DNA of 64,000 bases from Streptomyces sp. NBC_01471. Lineage in GTDB: Bacteria > Actinomycetota > Actinomycetes > Streptomycetales > Streptomycetaceae. The notes below the pieces were generated by a model, which saw only the letters and a list, made by a program, of their open reading frames with translations, ran no database searches and was not told the origin of the DNA. This document shows positions 41,734-50,849 of this stretch, piece by piece; the stretch's first letter is position 1; every line of letters begins with the position of its first letter. The DNA lies in the NCBI RefSeq assembly GCF_041438865.1, contig NZ_CP109450.1, forward strand, positions 5,334,501-5,398,500, given 5' to 3'. The position numbers and the translations under genes were made by a program.

Positions 41734-43479
41734 ATGTCACGTATGCGTTCCGCCGCCCGCGCACTCGACCGCCGTGCTTTTCTCGCCGCCGCCGGGGCCG
41801 CAGCCGTCGCGGCCGGCGTCGGCACGGCCATCGGCACCGGCGGCGGCGCCTCCGCCGCCCCCGCTCCCGCCACGCCCGGGGCCGCCGTGCCCGCCGCACT
41901 CCGCTCCGCGCCCACCGCACCCCCCGGGCCGTCACCGGCCGGTACCACCCTGCTCGCCTCGGCGGCCCCCCGCACCGGCCACCCGGGCAGCGGCTACCGG
42001 CGGCTGGGCGACGGGCCCGGCTGGGACCGGGTCGTACGGGACCGGCTCGCCACCCCGGGCGCGGGCCGCGCCGCCCGGCGCAGCACGCTCGCCGCCTTCG
42101 TCCAGCTCACCGACCTGCACCTCACCGACGTCCAGCACCCGGTGCGCGGCGAATTCCTGCGCCCCGCCGACACCGCGTCCTGGCGCCCGCAGGAAGCGCT
42201 CACGGTGCCCGGCGCGGTCTCGCTGGTGGAGCGGGTCAACGCCCTGCGCGCGGGCCCCGCCACCGGAGCGCCGCTCTCCTTCGTGATGACCACCGGGGAC
42301 AACACCGACAACAACTCCCACGCCGAACTCGGCTGGTTCCTCACGGTGATGAGCGGCGGACGCATCACCCCCAACACCGGTGACCCGCACCGCTACGAGG
42401 GGGTCCAGGACTCCGGCATCACGCACTTCTGGCACCCGGACTCGACCCTGCGCGACACGGACAAGCAGCGCGGCTTCCCGCGCATCGAGGGCTTCCTCGC
42501 GGCGGCCGTGCGCTCGGTGAACAGCCCGGGGCTGCGCCTGCCCTGGTACTCGACCGTCGGCAACCACGACTCGCTCACCGGCGGATCCATGGCGGCCCGC
42601 GGCCACTTCCTGGCCGACTTCGCGGCCGGCGGGCGGAAGCTGTACGAGATCCCGGCCGCCGAGGCGCGGGCCCAGCTGGCCACGGACCAGAAGAACGGGG
42701 ACTTCGACGGCAGCCACTTCGCCGCCCTGGTCCGCAGGCACGCCAAGGACCTGCGCCACATCACCCCGGACCCGGCCCGCGCTCCCTTCACCCCGCGTGA
42801 GTACCTCACCGCCCACCTCGACCCCGCGCACGCGGGCGCCGGTCCGGTGGGGCACGGCTACACCCGGTCCAACCTCGACAGCGACACGCTCTACTACAGC
42901 TTCCGGGTCGCCCCCGGCGTCCTCGGGATCAGCCTCGACACCACCGGCCGGGGCGGCCACTTCACGGGCACGGTCGGCACCGCGCAGCTGAACTGGCTGG
43001 AGCGGACGCTCAAGGCCCATGCGGGCGAACACGTCCTGGTCTTCAGCCACCACAACAGCTGGACCATCACCAACACCCACCCCGACCCGGCCCGCCCCGG
43101 TGAGCGGAACCACTCCGGCGCCGAGATCGTCGCGCTGCTGGGGAAGCACCGCAACGCGGTCGCCTGGATCAACGGCCACAGCCACCGCAACAAGATCCAG
43201 CCGCACGGCTCCTTCTGGGAGGTCACCACCGCGTCGCACATCGACTTCCCGCAGCTCGCCCGGGTCTTCGAGCTGGTCGACAACAAGGACGGCACGCTCT
43301 CGCTCTTCACCACCCTGGTCGAGTCGGCGGCCCCGTACCGAACGGACTTCACCGACCTCTCCCAGACCGGCCTGGCCGCGCTCTACCGGGAGCTGTCCTT
43401 CAACGCCCCCGGCGCCCGTACGGACCTCTCGGGTACGGCGGGCGACCGGAACACCGAACTCGTCCTCAAGAAGCGCTGA
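41734..43479 (+). CDS. Tat-exported metallophosphoesterase (TIGR03767-like)
   Basis: A 581-aa secreted phosphoesterase. The N-terminus ALDRRAFLAAAGAAAVAAG is a twin-arginine signal. The calcineurin-type metal motifs are present: QLTDLHLTD, VMTTGDNTDNN, YSTVGNHDSLTGG, LVFSHHNSWT and WINGHSHRN. This set matches the actinobacterial PPA1498/TIGR03767 family; substrate unknown. ATG 41734 follows GGGGAG with 8-nt spacing. Confidence 0.9.
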   Translation: MSRMRSAARALDRRAFLAAAGAAAVAAGVGTAIGTGGGASAAPAPATPGAAVPAALRSAPTAPPGPSPAGTTLLASAAPRTGHPGSGYRRLGDGPGWDRVVRDRLATPGAGRAARRSTLAAFVQLTDLHLTDVQHPVRGEFLRPADTASWRPQEALTVPGAVSLVERVNALRAGPATGAPLSFVMTTGDNTDNNSHAELGWFLTVMSGGRITPNTGDPHRYEGVQDSGITHFWHPDSTLRDTDKQRGFPRIEGFLAAAVRSVNSPGLRLPWYSTVGNHDSLTGGSMAARGHFLADFAAGGRKLYEIPAAEARAQLATDQKNGDFDGSHFAALVRRHAKDLRHITPDPARAPFTPREYLTAHLDPAHAGAGPVGHGYTRSNLDSDTLYYSFRVAPGVLGISLDTTGRGGHFTGTVGTAQLNWLERTLKAHAGEHVLVFSHHNSWTITNTHPDPARPGERNHSGAEIVALLGKHRNAVAWINGHSHRNKIQPHGSFWEVTTASHIDFPQLARVFELVDNKDGTLSLFTTLVESAAPYRTDFTDLSQTGLAALYRELSFNAPGARTDLSGTAGDRNTELVLKKR

Positions 43480-43523
43480 TCGACGCCCGCCCGACAGCCA
43501 CGCCCGGCAGCCGGGCCCCCGGG

Positions 43524-44654
43524 TCAGCGGGGCAGGATCACCACACGGGCAGCGGGCGCGCGGTCCTCGGCGGCCATCAGGGCGGTGCGTACCACCGTCG
43601 CCTGCTGCGCCGGTGCGTCGCGGAGCTTGGCCGGCGTCAGATGGACGACCGTGATGCCGAGCCGCTCCAGATGGTCGCGCTTGCGGGCGTACGGCGAATC
43701 GAGCACGTCCTCCGCCGGGCCGGCCGCACCACCGGCCGCACACCCGGCCCCCTGACCGGAACGCCCGCGGGGCGCCGCCCGGGTGTCGAGCTCCACCGCC
43801 ACCGCCTCGTCGGGCCAGTAGACGTCCACACCGCCCAGTGAGGGGCCGCCGGGAAGCCGCAGTTCCACGTTCCACAGCGGGACGGGCAGCCCGTGGTCGC
43901 GCACCAGGCCGTACAGCCGGTCCTCGGCGAGCGAACGCCCCTCAGCGAGCAGCGAGTCCACCGCGTCCGAAACCTGCTCGCGCGAGAGCAGCCGGGCGAG
44001 GGTCAGTTCCCTGACCAGGGAGGCCGGTTCGCAGTGTCCACCGCGCACGGCCTCGGTGAGGAGGCGGCGCACCGCGTCCGGGTCCGCGAGCTCCGCGACC
44101 GCGTCGGCCAGGGCCCGCTCCACCGGCGCCACCGGCACCCCGGCGATCAGCTGGGCCCCCGGCAGGGTGTGCGCGCGGACGATCCGGGCGCAGCCCGTGG
44201 AGCGGAGGCGGCGGGTGCGCGGTACCAGCACGTCGATCCGGTCGACGGAGATCAGCGGGGGAGCGGCCGAGAAGCGGTGCAGCGAGAGTGCCGCGAGACC
44301 GGTGACCATCGTGTTGCCGTAGCGGTTCGGCGCACTGTCCTGCACCATGCCCTGGCGCGGCTGGGACGGCACCTTCCCGGACCTGTCCGCCGGTGGGCGC
44401 CCGGCGTACAGCAGTGCGGCGTGCAGCCGTTCCTCGCTGGTCGGCGGGGCCGCGTGCAGTACGAAGACCCCTGGCAGCAGCTGCTGCCAGGGGCCTCCGG
44501 GCCGGCACTGGGCGGTCGCACGGGCCGCCGTCACCCCCTGCTCGCGCAGCTGCGGCGCCGAGAGCACCCGGCCGTGGACACCGGCGGAGTGACAGAGGGA
44601 ACGGGGGGAGAGCGGGGACGAGGTCTCCCCGCAGAGGGAGGTATCGCGGTTCAT
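43524..44654 (-). CDS. DUF559/AbiEi-like conserved protein
   Basis: A 376-aa cytoplasmic protein. The N-terminal part (about 25-75) is a winged-helix AbiEi-antitoxin-like region (LSAPQLREQGVT, WQQLLPGVFVLHAAPPTSEE). The C-terminal part resembles a DUF559/Vsr-like nuclease core: GGVDVYWPDEAVAVELDTRA and KRDHLERLGITVVHLTPAKL. A Gly/Ala-rich insert separates these two blocks. The full PD-(D/E)xK set is not certain. Its start (ATG 44654) has no strong ribosome site. No toxin partner is adjacent, so a toxin-antitoxin role is not supported. Confidence 0.75.
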   Translation of the reverse strand: MNRDTSLCGETSSPLSPRSLCHSAGVHGRVLSAPQLREQGVTAARATAQCRPGGPWQQLLPGVFVLHAAPPTSEERLHAALLYAGRPPADRSGKVPSQPRQGMVQDSAPNRYGNTMVTGLAALSLHRFSAAPPLISVDRIDVLVPRTRRLRSTGCARIVRAHTLPGAQLIAGVPVAPVERALADAVAELADPDAVRRLLTEAVRGGHCEPASLVRELTLARLLSREQVSDAVDSLLAEGRSLAEDRLYGLVRDHGLPVPLWNVELRLPGGPSLGGVDVYWPDEAVAVELDTRAAPRGRSGQGAGCAAGGAAGPAEDVLDSPYARKRDHLERLGITVVHLTPAKLRDAPAQQATVVRTALMAAEDRAPAARVVILPR

Positions 44655-44836
44655 GCACCGGAGATGCCCACGCTCCCGCCGCCCGCTAACCCCTGTTACA
44701 CAACTGTCGGCAAAACCGGACAACACCGTCCTAAAGTAAGCGCGTTCGTTGGCCGAGCGGGCCGTCGCCCGGATGGCCCAGGGCGGCGGCCCGCTGAGGG
44801 AGCAGCAGGCTGCTTGTCAGACCGCGAGGCCGGTTC

Positions 44837-47431
44837 TCAGACGGCTCGCCCCGCTGCGGATCCCGCCCCGGCATCGCATTCCTGGCCGCGCAGCGCACGC
44901 GCCAGGTCGTCCCGCGCCTCCAGGACGAGCCGGCGCAGTGCGGGCGGCGCGTCCCGGTGCCCGTCCAGCCAGGCGTCCGTCGCCGTGAGCGTCGACCGGT
45001 TGTCCTGCAGTCCGGGGAAGAGGCCCTTCACGACGAGGATCCCGATCTGGATCGAACGCTCGGACCAGATGCGCTCGATGACCTCGAAGTACTTCGGTGC
45101 GTACGGGGCGGTCAGCTCGCGCTGCGACGCCTGTCCGAACCCGCCGATCACCGCCTCCACCAGCGCGTTGGAGAGCGTGTCGGACTCCACGAGCGCCGCC
45201 CAGGCCTCCGCCTTGACCTCGGCCGAGGGGCGCGAGGCCAGCGCGCGCACCTCGTGCCGCTTGCCGGACGCCGTGTCGTCGCGGGCCAGCTCCGCCGCGA
45301 TGCCCTGCTCGTCGGCGATGCCGTGCGAGGCCAGCGGGGCCAGCAGCTCCCAGCGAAGCTCCTGGTCCACATCGAGCCCGTCGACCTTCGCCGAGCCGTC
45401 GAGCAGTCCCTGGATCAGCTGGAAATCGGTGTCCGTCGTCGCGGTGGACGCGAAGAACCGCGCCCAGGTCAGCTGGGCCTCGCTGCCGGGCTCGGCCAGC
45501 CGCAGCTCGCGCAGCGCACCCTCGGCGAGCAGCCGCCCGCCCTCCTCGCGCCACTCGGGCGCCGCGTAGTGCAGCAGCGCGCTCAGCGTCCAGGCGTGCA
45601 GCATCTGGAGCACGCCGATGTCCGACTCGCGGCCCGCGAACCGCAGGACCAGCGCGATGAAGTCCCGGGCCGGCATCAGCGCGTCCCGGGTCAGGTTCCA
45701 CAGTGCCGACCAGCAGAGCGCCCGTGCGAGCGGATCGGTGATGTCCCCGAGGTGCTCGCGGAGCGTGTCCAGCGAACCCTCGTCGAAGCGGATCTTGCAG
45801 TACGTGAGGTCGTCGTCGTTGACCAGCACCAGGTCGGGCCGTTCGGCACCGGCCAGTTCGGCCACGACCGTACGCGGCCCCGACACGTCCGCCTCGGCGC
45901 GCGCGTACCGCACCAGCGCCCCGTCCTCGACCCGGTACAGCCCGACGGCCACCCGGTGCGGGCGCAGCTCGGGGTGCGAGTCGGCCGCGTCCTGCATCAC
46001 GGCCAGCTCCGTGACACGGCCCTCCGCGTCGTGGACGACGGCGGGCGTCAGCGAGTTGACCCCGGCCGTCTGGAGCCAGGAGCGCGACCAGGACACCATG
46101 TCCCGGCCACTGGTCTCCTCCAGCACGGACAGCAGATCGCCGAGCCGGGTGTTCCCGTACGCGTTCCGCTTGAAGTAGCGGCGGGCGCCCTCCAGGAAGG
46201 CCTCCTGACCGACGTAGGCGACCAGCTGCTTGAGCACCGAGGCGCCCTTGGCGTAGGTGATCCCGTCGAAGTTCAGCTTGGCGTCCTCCAGGTCACGGAT
46301 GTCGGCCGTGACCGGGTGGGTGGACGGCAGCTGGTCGGCGCGGTACGCCCAGGCCTTGCGGTTGTTGGCGAAGGTGATCCAGCCGTCGGTGAAGCGGGTG
46401 GCGTTGACCATCGAGAAGGTGCCCATGAAGTCCGCGAAGGACTCCTTCAGCCACAGGTCGTCCCACCAGACCATGGTGACGAGATCGCCGAACCACATGT
46501 GGGCCATCTCGTGCAGGATGACGTTGGCCCGGCGCTCGTATGCCGCGCGCGTCACCTTGCCCCGGTAGATGTACTCCTCGCGGAACGTCACCAGACCGGG
46601 GTTCTCCATCGCGCCGAGGTTGTACTCGGGCACGAAGGCCTGGTCGTACTTGCCGAAGGGGTACGGGAAGTCGAAGTGGTCGTGGAAGAAGTCCAGCCCC
46701 TGCTTGGTGACCAGGAAGATGTCATCGGCGTCGAAGTGCCGGGCAAGACCCTTGCGGCAGAGAGCGCCGAGCGGGATCTCCAGCTCGGCCCCGTCGTCCA
46801 GGGTCCGGCGGTAGACATCGGTCACGTGGTGGTACGGGCCGGCGACGACCGCGGTGATGTACGTGGAGATCGGCTTGGTCTCCGCGAAGCTCCACACCCC
46901 GTCGGTGTGCTCGCCGACGCCGTTGCTCCACACCGTCCAGCCGTCGGGCGCCGTCACCTCGAACTCGTACGGCGCCTTCAGGTCGGGCTGTTCGAAGTTC
47001 GTGAAGACCCGGCGCGAGTCGGCGGGCTCGTACTGCGTGTACAGGTAGACCTCGCCGTCCTCCGGGTCGACGAAGCGGTGCATGCCCTCGCCGGTCCTGC
47101 TGTACGCGCACTGCGCGTCCACGACCAGGACGTTCTCGGCGGCGAGCCCGTCGAGCGCGATCCGGGACCCGTCGAAGACGACGGCCGGGTCCAGCTCGCG
47201 CCCGTTCAGCTTCACCGACGTCACCGACGGAGCGATCAGATCGGCGAAGGTGGAGACGCCCGTCTCGGCCGAACGGAACCGCACCGTCGTCACCGAGCGG
47301 AACGTGCGCGGCTCGCCGTCCGGGACGTCACCGAGCGCCGAGCGCAGATCGAGGGCGACCGCGTACCCGTCGACGGAGAGGAGCTCGGCCCGCCTCCGGG
47401 CTTCGTCGCGGGACAGATTCTCACCGGGCAC
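44837..47431 (-). CDS. pepN: Aminopeptidase N (M1 family), copy 2
   Basis: An 864-aa paralogue of the enzyme at 33995-36571. It has the same order: beta N-domain, GAMENPG exopeptidase motif, HEMAHMWFGDLVTMVWW (HExxH near residue 307), the Glu ligand in LWLKESFADF and a helical C-domain. All catalytic residues are intact. GTG 47431 is chosen (VPGENLSRDEARRR), with AAGGAG 5 nt upstream; GTG 47437 overlaps that site. It is divergent from the DsbA-family gene. Confidence 0.93.
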   Translation of the reverse strand: MPGENLSRDEARRRAELLSVDGYAVALDLRSALGDVPDGEPRTFRSVTTVRFRSAETGVSTFADLIAPSVTSVKLNGRELDPAVVFDGSRIALDGLAAENVLVVDAQCAYSRTGEGMHRFVDPEDGEVYLYTQYEPADSRRVFTNFEQPDLKAPYEFEVTAPDGWTVWSNGVGEHTDGVWSFAETKPISTYITAVVAGPYHHVTDVYRRTLDDGAELEIPLGALCRKGLARHFDADDIFLVTKQGLDFFHDHFDFPYPFGKYDQAFVPEYNLGAMENPGLVTFREEYIYRGKVTRAAYERRANVILHEMAHMWFGDLVTMVWWDDLWLKESFADFMGTFSMVNATRFTDGWITFANNRKAWAYRADQLPSTHPVTADIRDLEDAKLNFDGITYAKGASVLKQLVAYVGQEAFLEGARRYFKRNAYGNTRLGDLLSVLEETSGRDMVSWSRSWLQTAGVNSLTPAVVHDAEGRVTELAVMQDAADSHPELRPHRVAVGLYRVEDGALVRYARAEADVSGPRTVVAELAGAERPDLVLVNDDDLTYCKIRFDEGSLDTLREHLGDITDPLARALCWSALWNLTRDALMPARDFIALVLRFAGRESDIGVLQMLHAWTLSALLHYAAPEWREEGGRLLAEGALRELRLAEPGSEAQLTWARFFASTATTDTDFQLIQGLLDGSAKVDGLDVDQELRWELLAPLASHGIADEQGIAAELARDDTASGKRHEVRALASRPSAEVKAEAWAALVESDTLSNALVEAVIGGFGQASQRELTAPYAPKYFEVIERIWSERSIQIGILVVKGLFPGLQDNRSTLTATDAWLDGHRDAPPALRRLVLEARDDLARALRGQECDAGAGSAAGRAV

Positions 47432-47574
47432 GGGCACTCCTTCGTGTATACGATCCGTTGTCCGAATCCTCCCACGCGCTGCTCGGGGGCGGTATCCGGG
47501 AATGGCGGGCCCGCCCCCGGGCGTTGCACCAGAAGAGTTGCCGCAGTTGAGAAGTGCGCCTCCCGAGGAGAGAC

Positions 47575-48213
47575 ATGCCCGAGAAGACCCCCGTCGACTT
47601 CTGGTTCGACCCGCTTTGCCCCTGGGCGTGGATGACGTCCCGCTGGATGCTGGAGGTCGAGAAGGTCCGGGAGGTCGAGGTCCGCTGGCACGTGATGAGC
47701 CTCGCCGTCCTGAACGAGGACCGTGTCGACGAGCTGCCCGAGGAATACCGCGAGATGCTCGCCGTCAAGGCCTGGGCACCGGTGCGGGTCGTCGTCGCCG
47801 CCCAGCAGAAGCACGGCGACGAGATCGTCGGCAAGCTGTACACCGCGCTCGGCACCCGTTTCCACAACGAGGGCCAGGGCCCGACCCGTGAGGCCATCGC
47901 GGCCGCGCTGGACGAGGTGGGCCTGCCCGCCGAGCTGCTCGACTACGCCGACCAGAGCCCGTTCGACTACGAGGCGGAGCTGCGCGCCTCCCACCGGGAC
48001 GGCATCGACAGGGTCGGCCAGGAGGTCGGCACCCCGGTCATCGCGGTCACCGGCGCCGACGGCGAGCAGGTCGCCTTCTTCGGCCCGGTGGTCACCCCGG
48101 CACCCAAGGGCGACGAGGCGGCGAAGCTCTGGGACGGCACGCTGATGGTCGCCTCGGTCCCCGGCTTCTACGAGATCAAGCGGACCCGTACGCAGGGGCC
48201 GATCTTCGACTGA
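47575..48213 (+). CDS. DsbA-fold, mycothiol-dependent nitroreductase-like (Rv2466c family)
   Basis: A 212-aa thioredoxin-fold protein with an inserted helical domain. It begins FWFDPLCPWAWMTSRWML and ends KRTRTQGPIFD, as in Rv2466c of mycobacteria, a mycothiol-dependent reductase. The active site reads CPWA, so only the first Cys remains; Rv2466c has CPWC. A monothiol mechanism with mycothiol is possible. cis-Pro is in VGTPVIAV. ATG 47575 follows GAGGAG. Confidence 0.9.
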   Translation: MPEKTPVDFWFDPLCPWAWMTSRWMLEVEKVREVEVRWHVMSLAVLNEDRVDELPEEYREMLAVKAWAPVRVVVAAQQKHGDEIVGKLYTALGTRFHNEGQGPTREAIAAALDEVGLPAELLDYADQSPFDYEAELRASHRDGIDRVGQEVGTPVIAVTGADGEQVAFFGPVVTPAPKGDEAAKLWDGTLMVASVPGFYEIKRTRTQGPIFD

Positions 48214-48230
48214 ACCCCGGCCGACGACGA

Positions 48231-48277
48231 CAGCCGGCCTCCGCGAGTCATGTCCTCGCGGTGGCCGGCTGCTTTTT
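48231..48277 (+). terminator. Rho-independent terminator after the DsbA-family gene
   Basis: A two-part perfect stem, CAGCCGGCC/GGCCGGCTG (9 bp) and CCGCGAG/CTCGCGG (7 bp), with a run of six T after it. It is the most classical terminator in the window. Confidence 0.95.
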
Positions 48278-48359
48278 TCCGCCTGCAGGTGAAGGTTGAG
48301 AAGACGATCACGAGCAGGACGTCACGGGTGCCGCCGTCAGGCGGTTGCGCTCCGCGCCG

Positions 48360-49001
48360 TCACGGCGCGAGCAGCAGCACGTCGGCGCGCTCCTTGGCCG
48401 CGGCGTAACGCTTCGCCACGTCCTGCCAGTTGACGACCTTCCACATCGCCTCGATGAAGTCCACCTTCTGGTTCTTGTACTGGAGATAGAAGGCGTGCTC
48501 CCAGGCGTCGAAGACCAGCACCGGCACCGAACCCTGGCCGACGTTGCCCTGGTGGTCGTAGATCTGCTCGACGATGAGCCGTCCGCTGACCGGCTCGTAC
48601 GCGAGGACACCCCAGCCGGAACCCTGGGTGGTCGCGGCGGCCTTGGTCAGCTGGGCCTTGAACTTGGCGAAGGAGCCGAACGACTCGGCGATCGCGCCGG
48701 CGAGGTCGCCGACGCCGTCCTTGTCGAGGGGCTCGCCGCCGCCGTCACCGGTCATGTTGTGCCAGTAGATGCTGTGCAGGATGTGGCCGGAGAGATGGAA
48801 CGCGAGGTTCTTCTCCAGCCCGTTCACCGCGCCCCACTGGTCCTTGTCGCGCGCCTCCGCCAGCTGCTCCAGCGTGTCGTTCGCGCCCTTCACATACGCC
48901 GCATGGTGCTTGTCGTGGTGCAGCTCGATGATCTGGGGATTGATCACCGGTTCCAGCGCCGCGTAGTCGTACGGAAGTTCAGGAAGTGTGTAAGTCGCCA
49001 T
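48360..49001 (-). CDS. sodF: Superoxide dismutase, Fe(Zn)-type
   Basis: A 213-aa Fe/Mn-SOD. The N-terminal helical hairpin has LPELPYDYAALEPVI and the metal His in ELHHDKHHAAYVKG; FHLSGHILHSIYW gives the second His. DAWEHAFYLQYKN supplies the Asp and last His ligands. It converts superoxide to peroxide and O2. ATG 49001 follows GGAGGG. A Nur box 26 bp upstream shows repression by nickel, with SodN replacing it when Ni is plentiful, as known in Streptomyces coelicolor. Confidence 0.95.
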   Translation of the reverse strand: MATYTLPELPYDYAALEPVINPQIIELHHDKHHAAYVKGANDTLEQLAEARDKDQWGAVNGLEKNLAFHLSGHILHSIYWHNMTGDGGGEPLDKDGVGDLAGAIAESFGSFAKFKAQLTKAAATTQGSGWGVLAYEPVSGRLIVEQIYDHQGNVGQGSVPVLVFDAWEHAFYLQYKNQKVDFIEAMWKVVNWQDVAKRYAAAKERADVLLLAP

Positions 49002-49026
49002 GTCGTCCGAGCCCTCCGACTGCTTA

Positions 49027-49043
49027 TTGCAACCAATGTGCAA
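49027..49043 (-). promoter_or_regulatory. Nur (nickel regulator) box
   Basis: TTGCAA-CCAAT-GTGCAA matches the Nur consensus tTGCaa-N5-ttGCAA reported for the Streptomyces sodF promoter. It lies 26-42 bp before the sodF start. Confidence 0.88.
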
Positions 49044-49189
49044 ATGCAGGCTAGCAGCAGGTGCGTCCTGAGCGCGGGAGGCCCTGCCCTTACGTCCCGC
49101 GGAGGCCGGGACGCCGGGCGCACACAGCCGGAAGGGCGGGCGCCCTCTGCGGGCGCCCGCCCTTCCGTCACCTCTGGATCCCGCAGGAA

Positions 49190-50554
49190 CTAACCGCGTC
49201 GCGCGCTCAACTCCCGTACGCCCGCGACCACCAGCACCACGGCCGTCGCGCCCAGCGACCACAGCAGCTGCGGGCGGGCCGTGGCATCGGTCAGCATCAG
49301 GATGAAAACGGCGGCCAGACCGATCAGCGTGGCCCAGCTCAGCCACGGGAAGCCCCACATCCTCAGCTGGAGCAGCTCCGGGGTGTCCCGCTCGATCCTG
49401 CGGCGCAGCCTCAGCTGGGAGGCGGTGATCAGCGCCCACACGAACAGCAGGACCGCGCCCACCGCGTTGAGCATGTAGAGGAAGACCGAGTCCGGCCATT
49501 CCAGATTCAGCAGGACCGATATGAACCCGAAGGCGACCGAGGCGAGGACCGCCCGGCGCGGCACACTGCGGGTGACCTTGAGCAGCCCGCGCGGCGCCTC
49601 GCCGCGCTCGGCCAGCGAGAAGATCATCCGCGACGAGCCGTACAGATTGGCGTTCAGCGCGGAGAGCATCGCCACGAAGACGACGATGTTCATGATGGTG
49701 CCCGCGGACGGCACGCCGATCGAGTCGAGCACCGTCACATACGGGGACAGCCCCGCCTTCTGGGCGCTCCAGGGCAGCACTGTCACGATGACCAGCATCG
49801 ACCCCACGAAGAAGAAGAGGATCCGGAACACCGCGCTGCGCACCGCCCGGCCGACCGCGTGCACCGGATCCTTGGTCTCGGCCGCGGCGATCGTCACGAC
49901 CTCCAGACCGCCGAAGGCGAAGACGACCGCGAGTACCCCGGAGAAGACGCCGTGCCAGCCGTGCGGCAGGAAGCCGCCCTGCCCGGTGAGGTTGGTCAGC
50001 CCGACGGGGTCGGTGTCCGGGAGCACACCGAAGACCGCCAGCAGCCCGAGCACCAGGAAGAGGACGATGGCGCCGACCTTCAGCGCCGCGAACCAGAACT
50101 CGAACTCGCCGAAGTTCCGTACGGCCGCGAGGTTGGTGACGGTGAAGACCACCATGAAGACCAGTACCCAGGCCCACTGCGGGACGCCGGGCACCCAGCC
50201 GTTGGCGATCTGGGCCGCGGCCGTCGCCTCCACCGCGAGGACGACCACCAGCAGGAACCAGTACAGCCACCCCGCCGTGAATCCCGCCCAGCGTCCCAGT
50301 GCCCGCTCCGCGTACACCGAGAACGAACCGGACGCGGGCAGTGCCGACGACATCTCGCCGAGCATCCGCATCACCAGCATCGCGAGCGTGCCCGCGATCA
50401 GATAGGAGACGACGATGCCGGGGCCCGCGGCCGCGATGCCCGCGCCCGAACCCACGAAGAGCCCGGCGCCGATCACCCCGCCCAGGCCGAGCATGGTCAG
50501 ATGGCGCTGCTTCAGCCCGGCGGAGAGAGGCTCCGCCGGAAGTGGTTCGGACAT
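49190..50554 (-). CDS. Amino acid permease (APC family), copy 1
   Basis: A 454-aa transporter with 12 predicted helices. The first has the signature LTMLGLGGVIGAGLFVGSGA; consensus loops are GEMSSALPASGSFSVYAERA and AFGGLEVVTIAAAETKDP. It resembles AnsP/CycA/GabP-type proton symporters; the specific amino acid is not visible. ATG 50554 is used, and GTG 50566 is an alternative; neither has a strong ribosome site. It is divergent from bioY. Confidence 0.9.
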   Translation of the reverse strand: MSEPLPAEPLSAGLKQRHLTMLGLGGVIGAGLFVGSGAGIAAAGPGIVVSYLIAGTLAMLVMRMLGEMSSALPASGSFSVYAERALGRWAGFTAGWLYWFLLVVVLAVEATAAAQIANGWVPGVPQWAWVLVFMVVFTVTNLAAVRNFGEFEFWFAALKVGAIVLFLVLGLLAVFGVLPDTDPVGLTNLTGQGGFLPHGWHGVFSGVLAVVFAFGGLEVVTIAAAETKDPVHAVGRAVRSAVFRILFFFVGSMLVIVTVLPWSAQKAGLSPYVTVLDSIGVPSAGTIMNIVVFVAMLSALNANLYGSSRMIFSLAERGEAPRGLLKVTRSVPRRAVLASVAFGFISVLLNLEWPDSVFLYMLNAVGAVLLFVWALITASQLRLRRRIERDTPELLQLRMWGFPWLSWATLIGLAAVFILMLTDATARPQLLWSLGATAVVLVVAGVRELSARRG

Positions 50555-50849
50555 GTCAACGCTCACGATGCTCGGGATGATGGGGCCGGACGGTTGTGGC
50601 TGGATGTTTTTGCTGGACGTTTTGGTGAGATCCCACAGTGTCTCCAAGTGGCCGTCCGTTCCGCAACGGAGATGCAGCTGCCAGGACCTCCAGTGACGAG
50701 CATCACGCACGAAGGCGGTTGAACCACGCGCTTTGTATGAAACCAACCAAAGCCCCAACCCACGCTTTGTGGGCCGCTGCTGGTGTTCCGGCCCGCGTCG
50801 CCGCGCTAACGTCAGCCTGTTCCCACCTGCCCTCACCCGCGGAGACCCG

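Noticed and set aside
43524..44654. Toxin-antitoxin or restriction system
   Set aside because: The protein has AbiEi- and DUF559-like parts, but no toxin or methylase gene is next to it.
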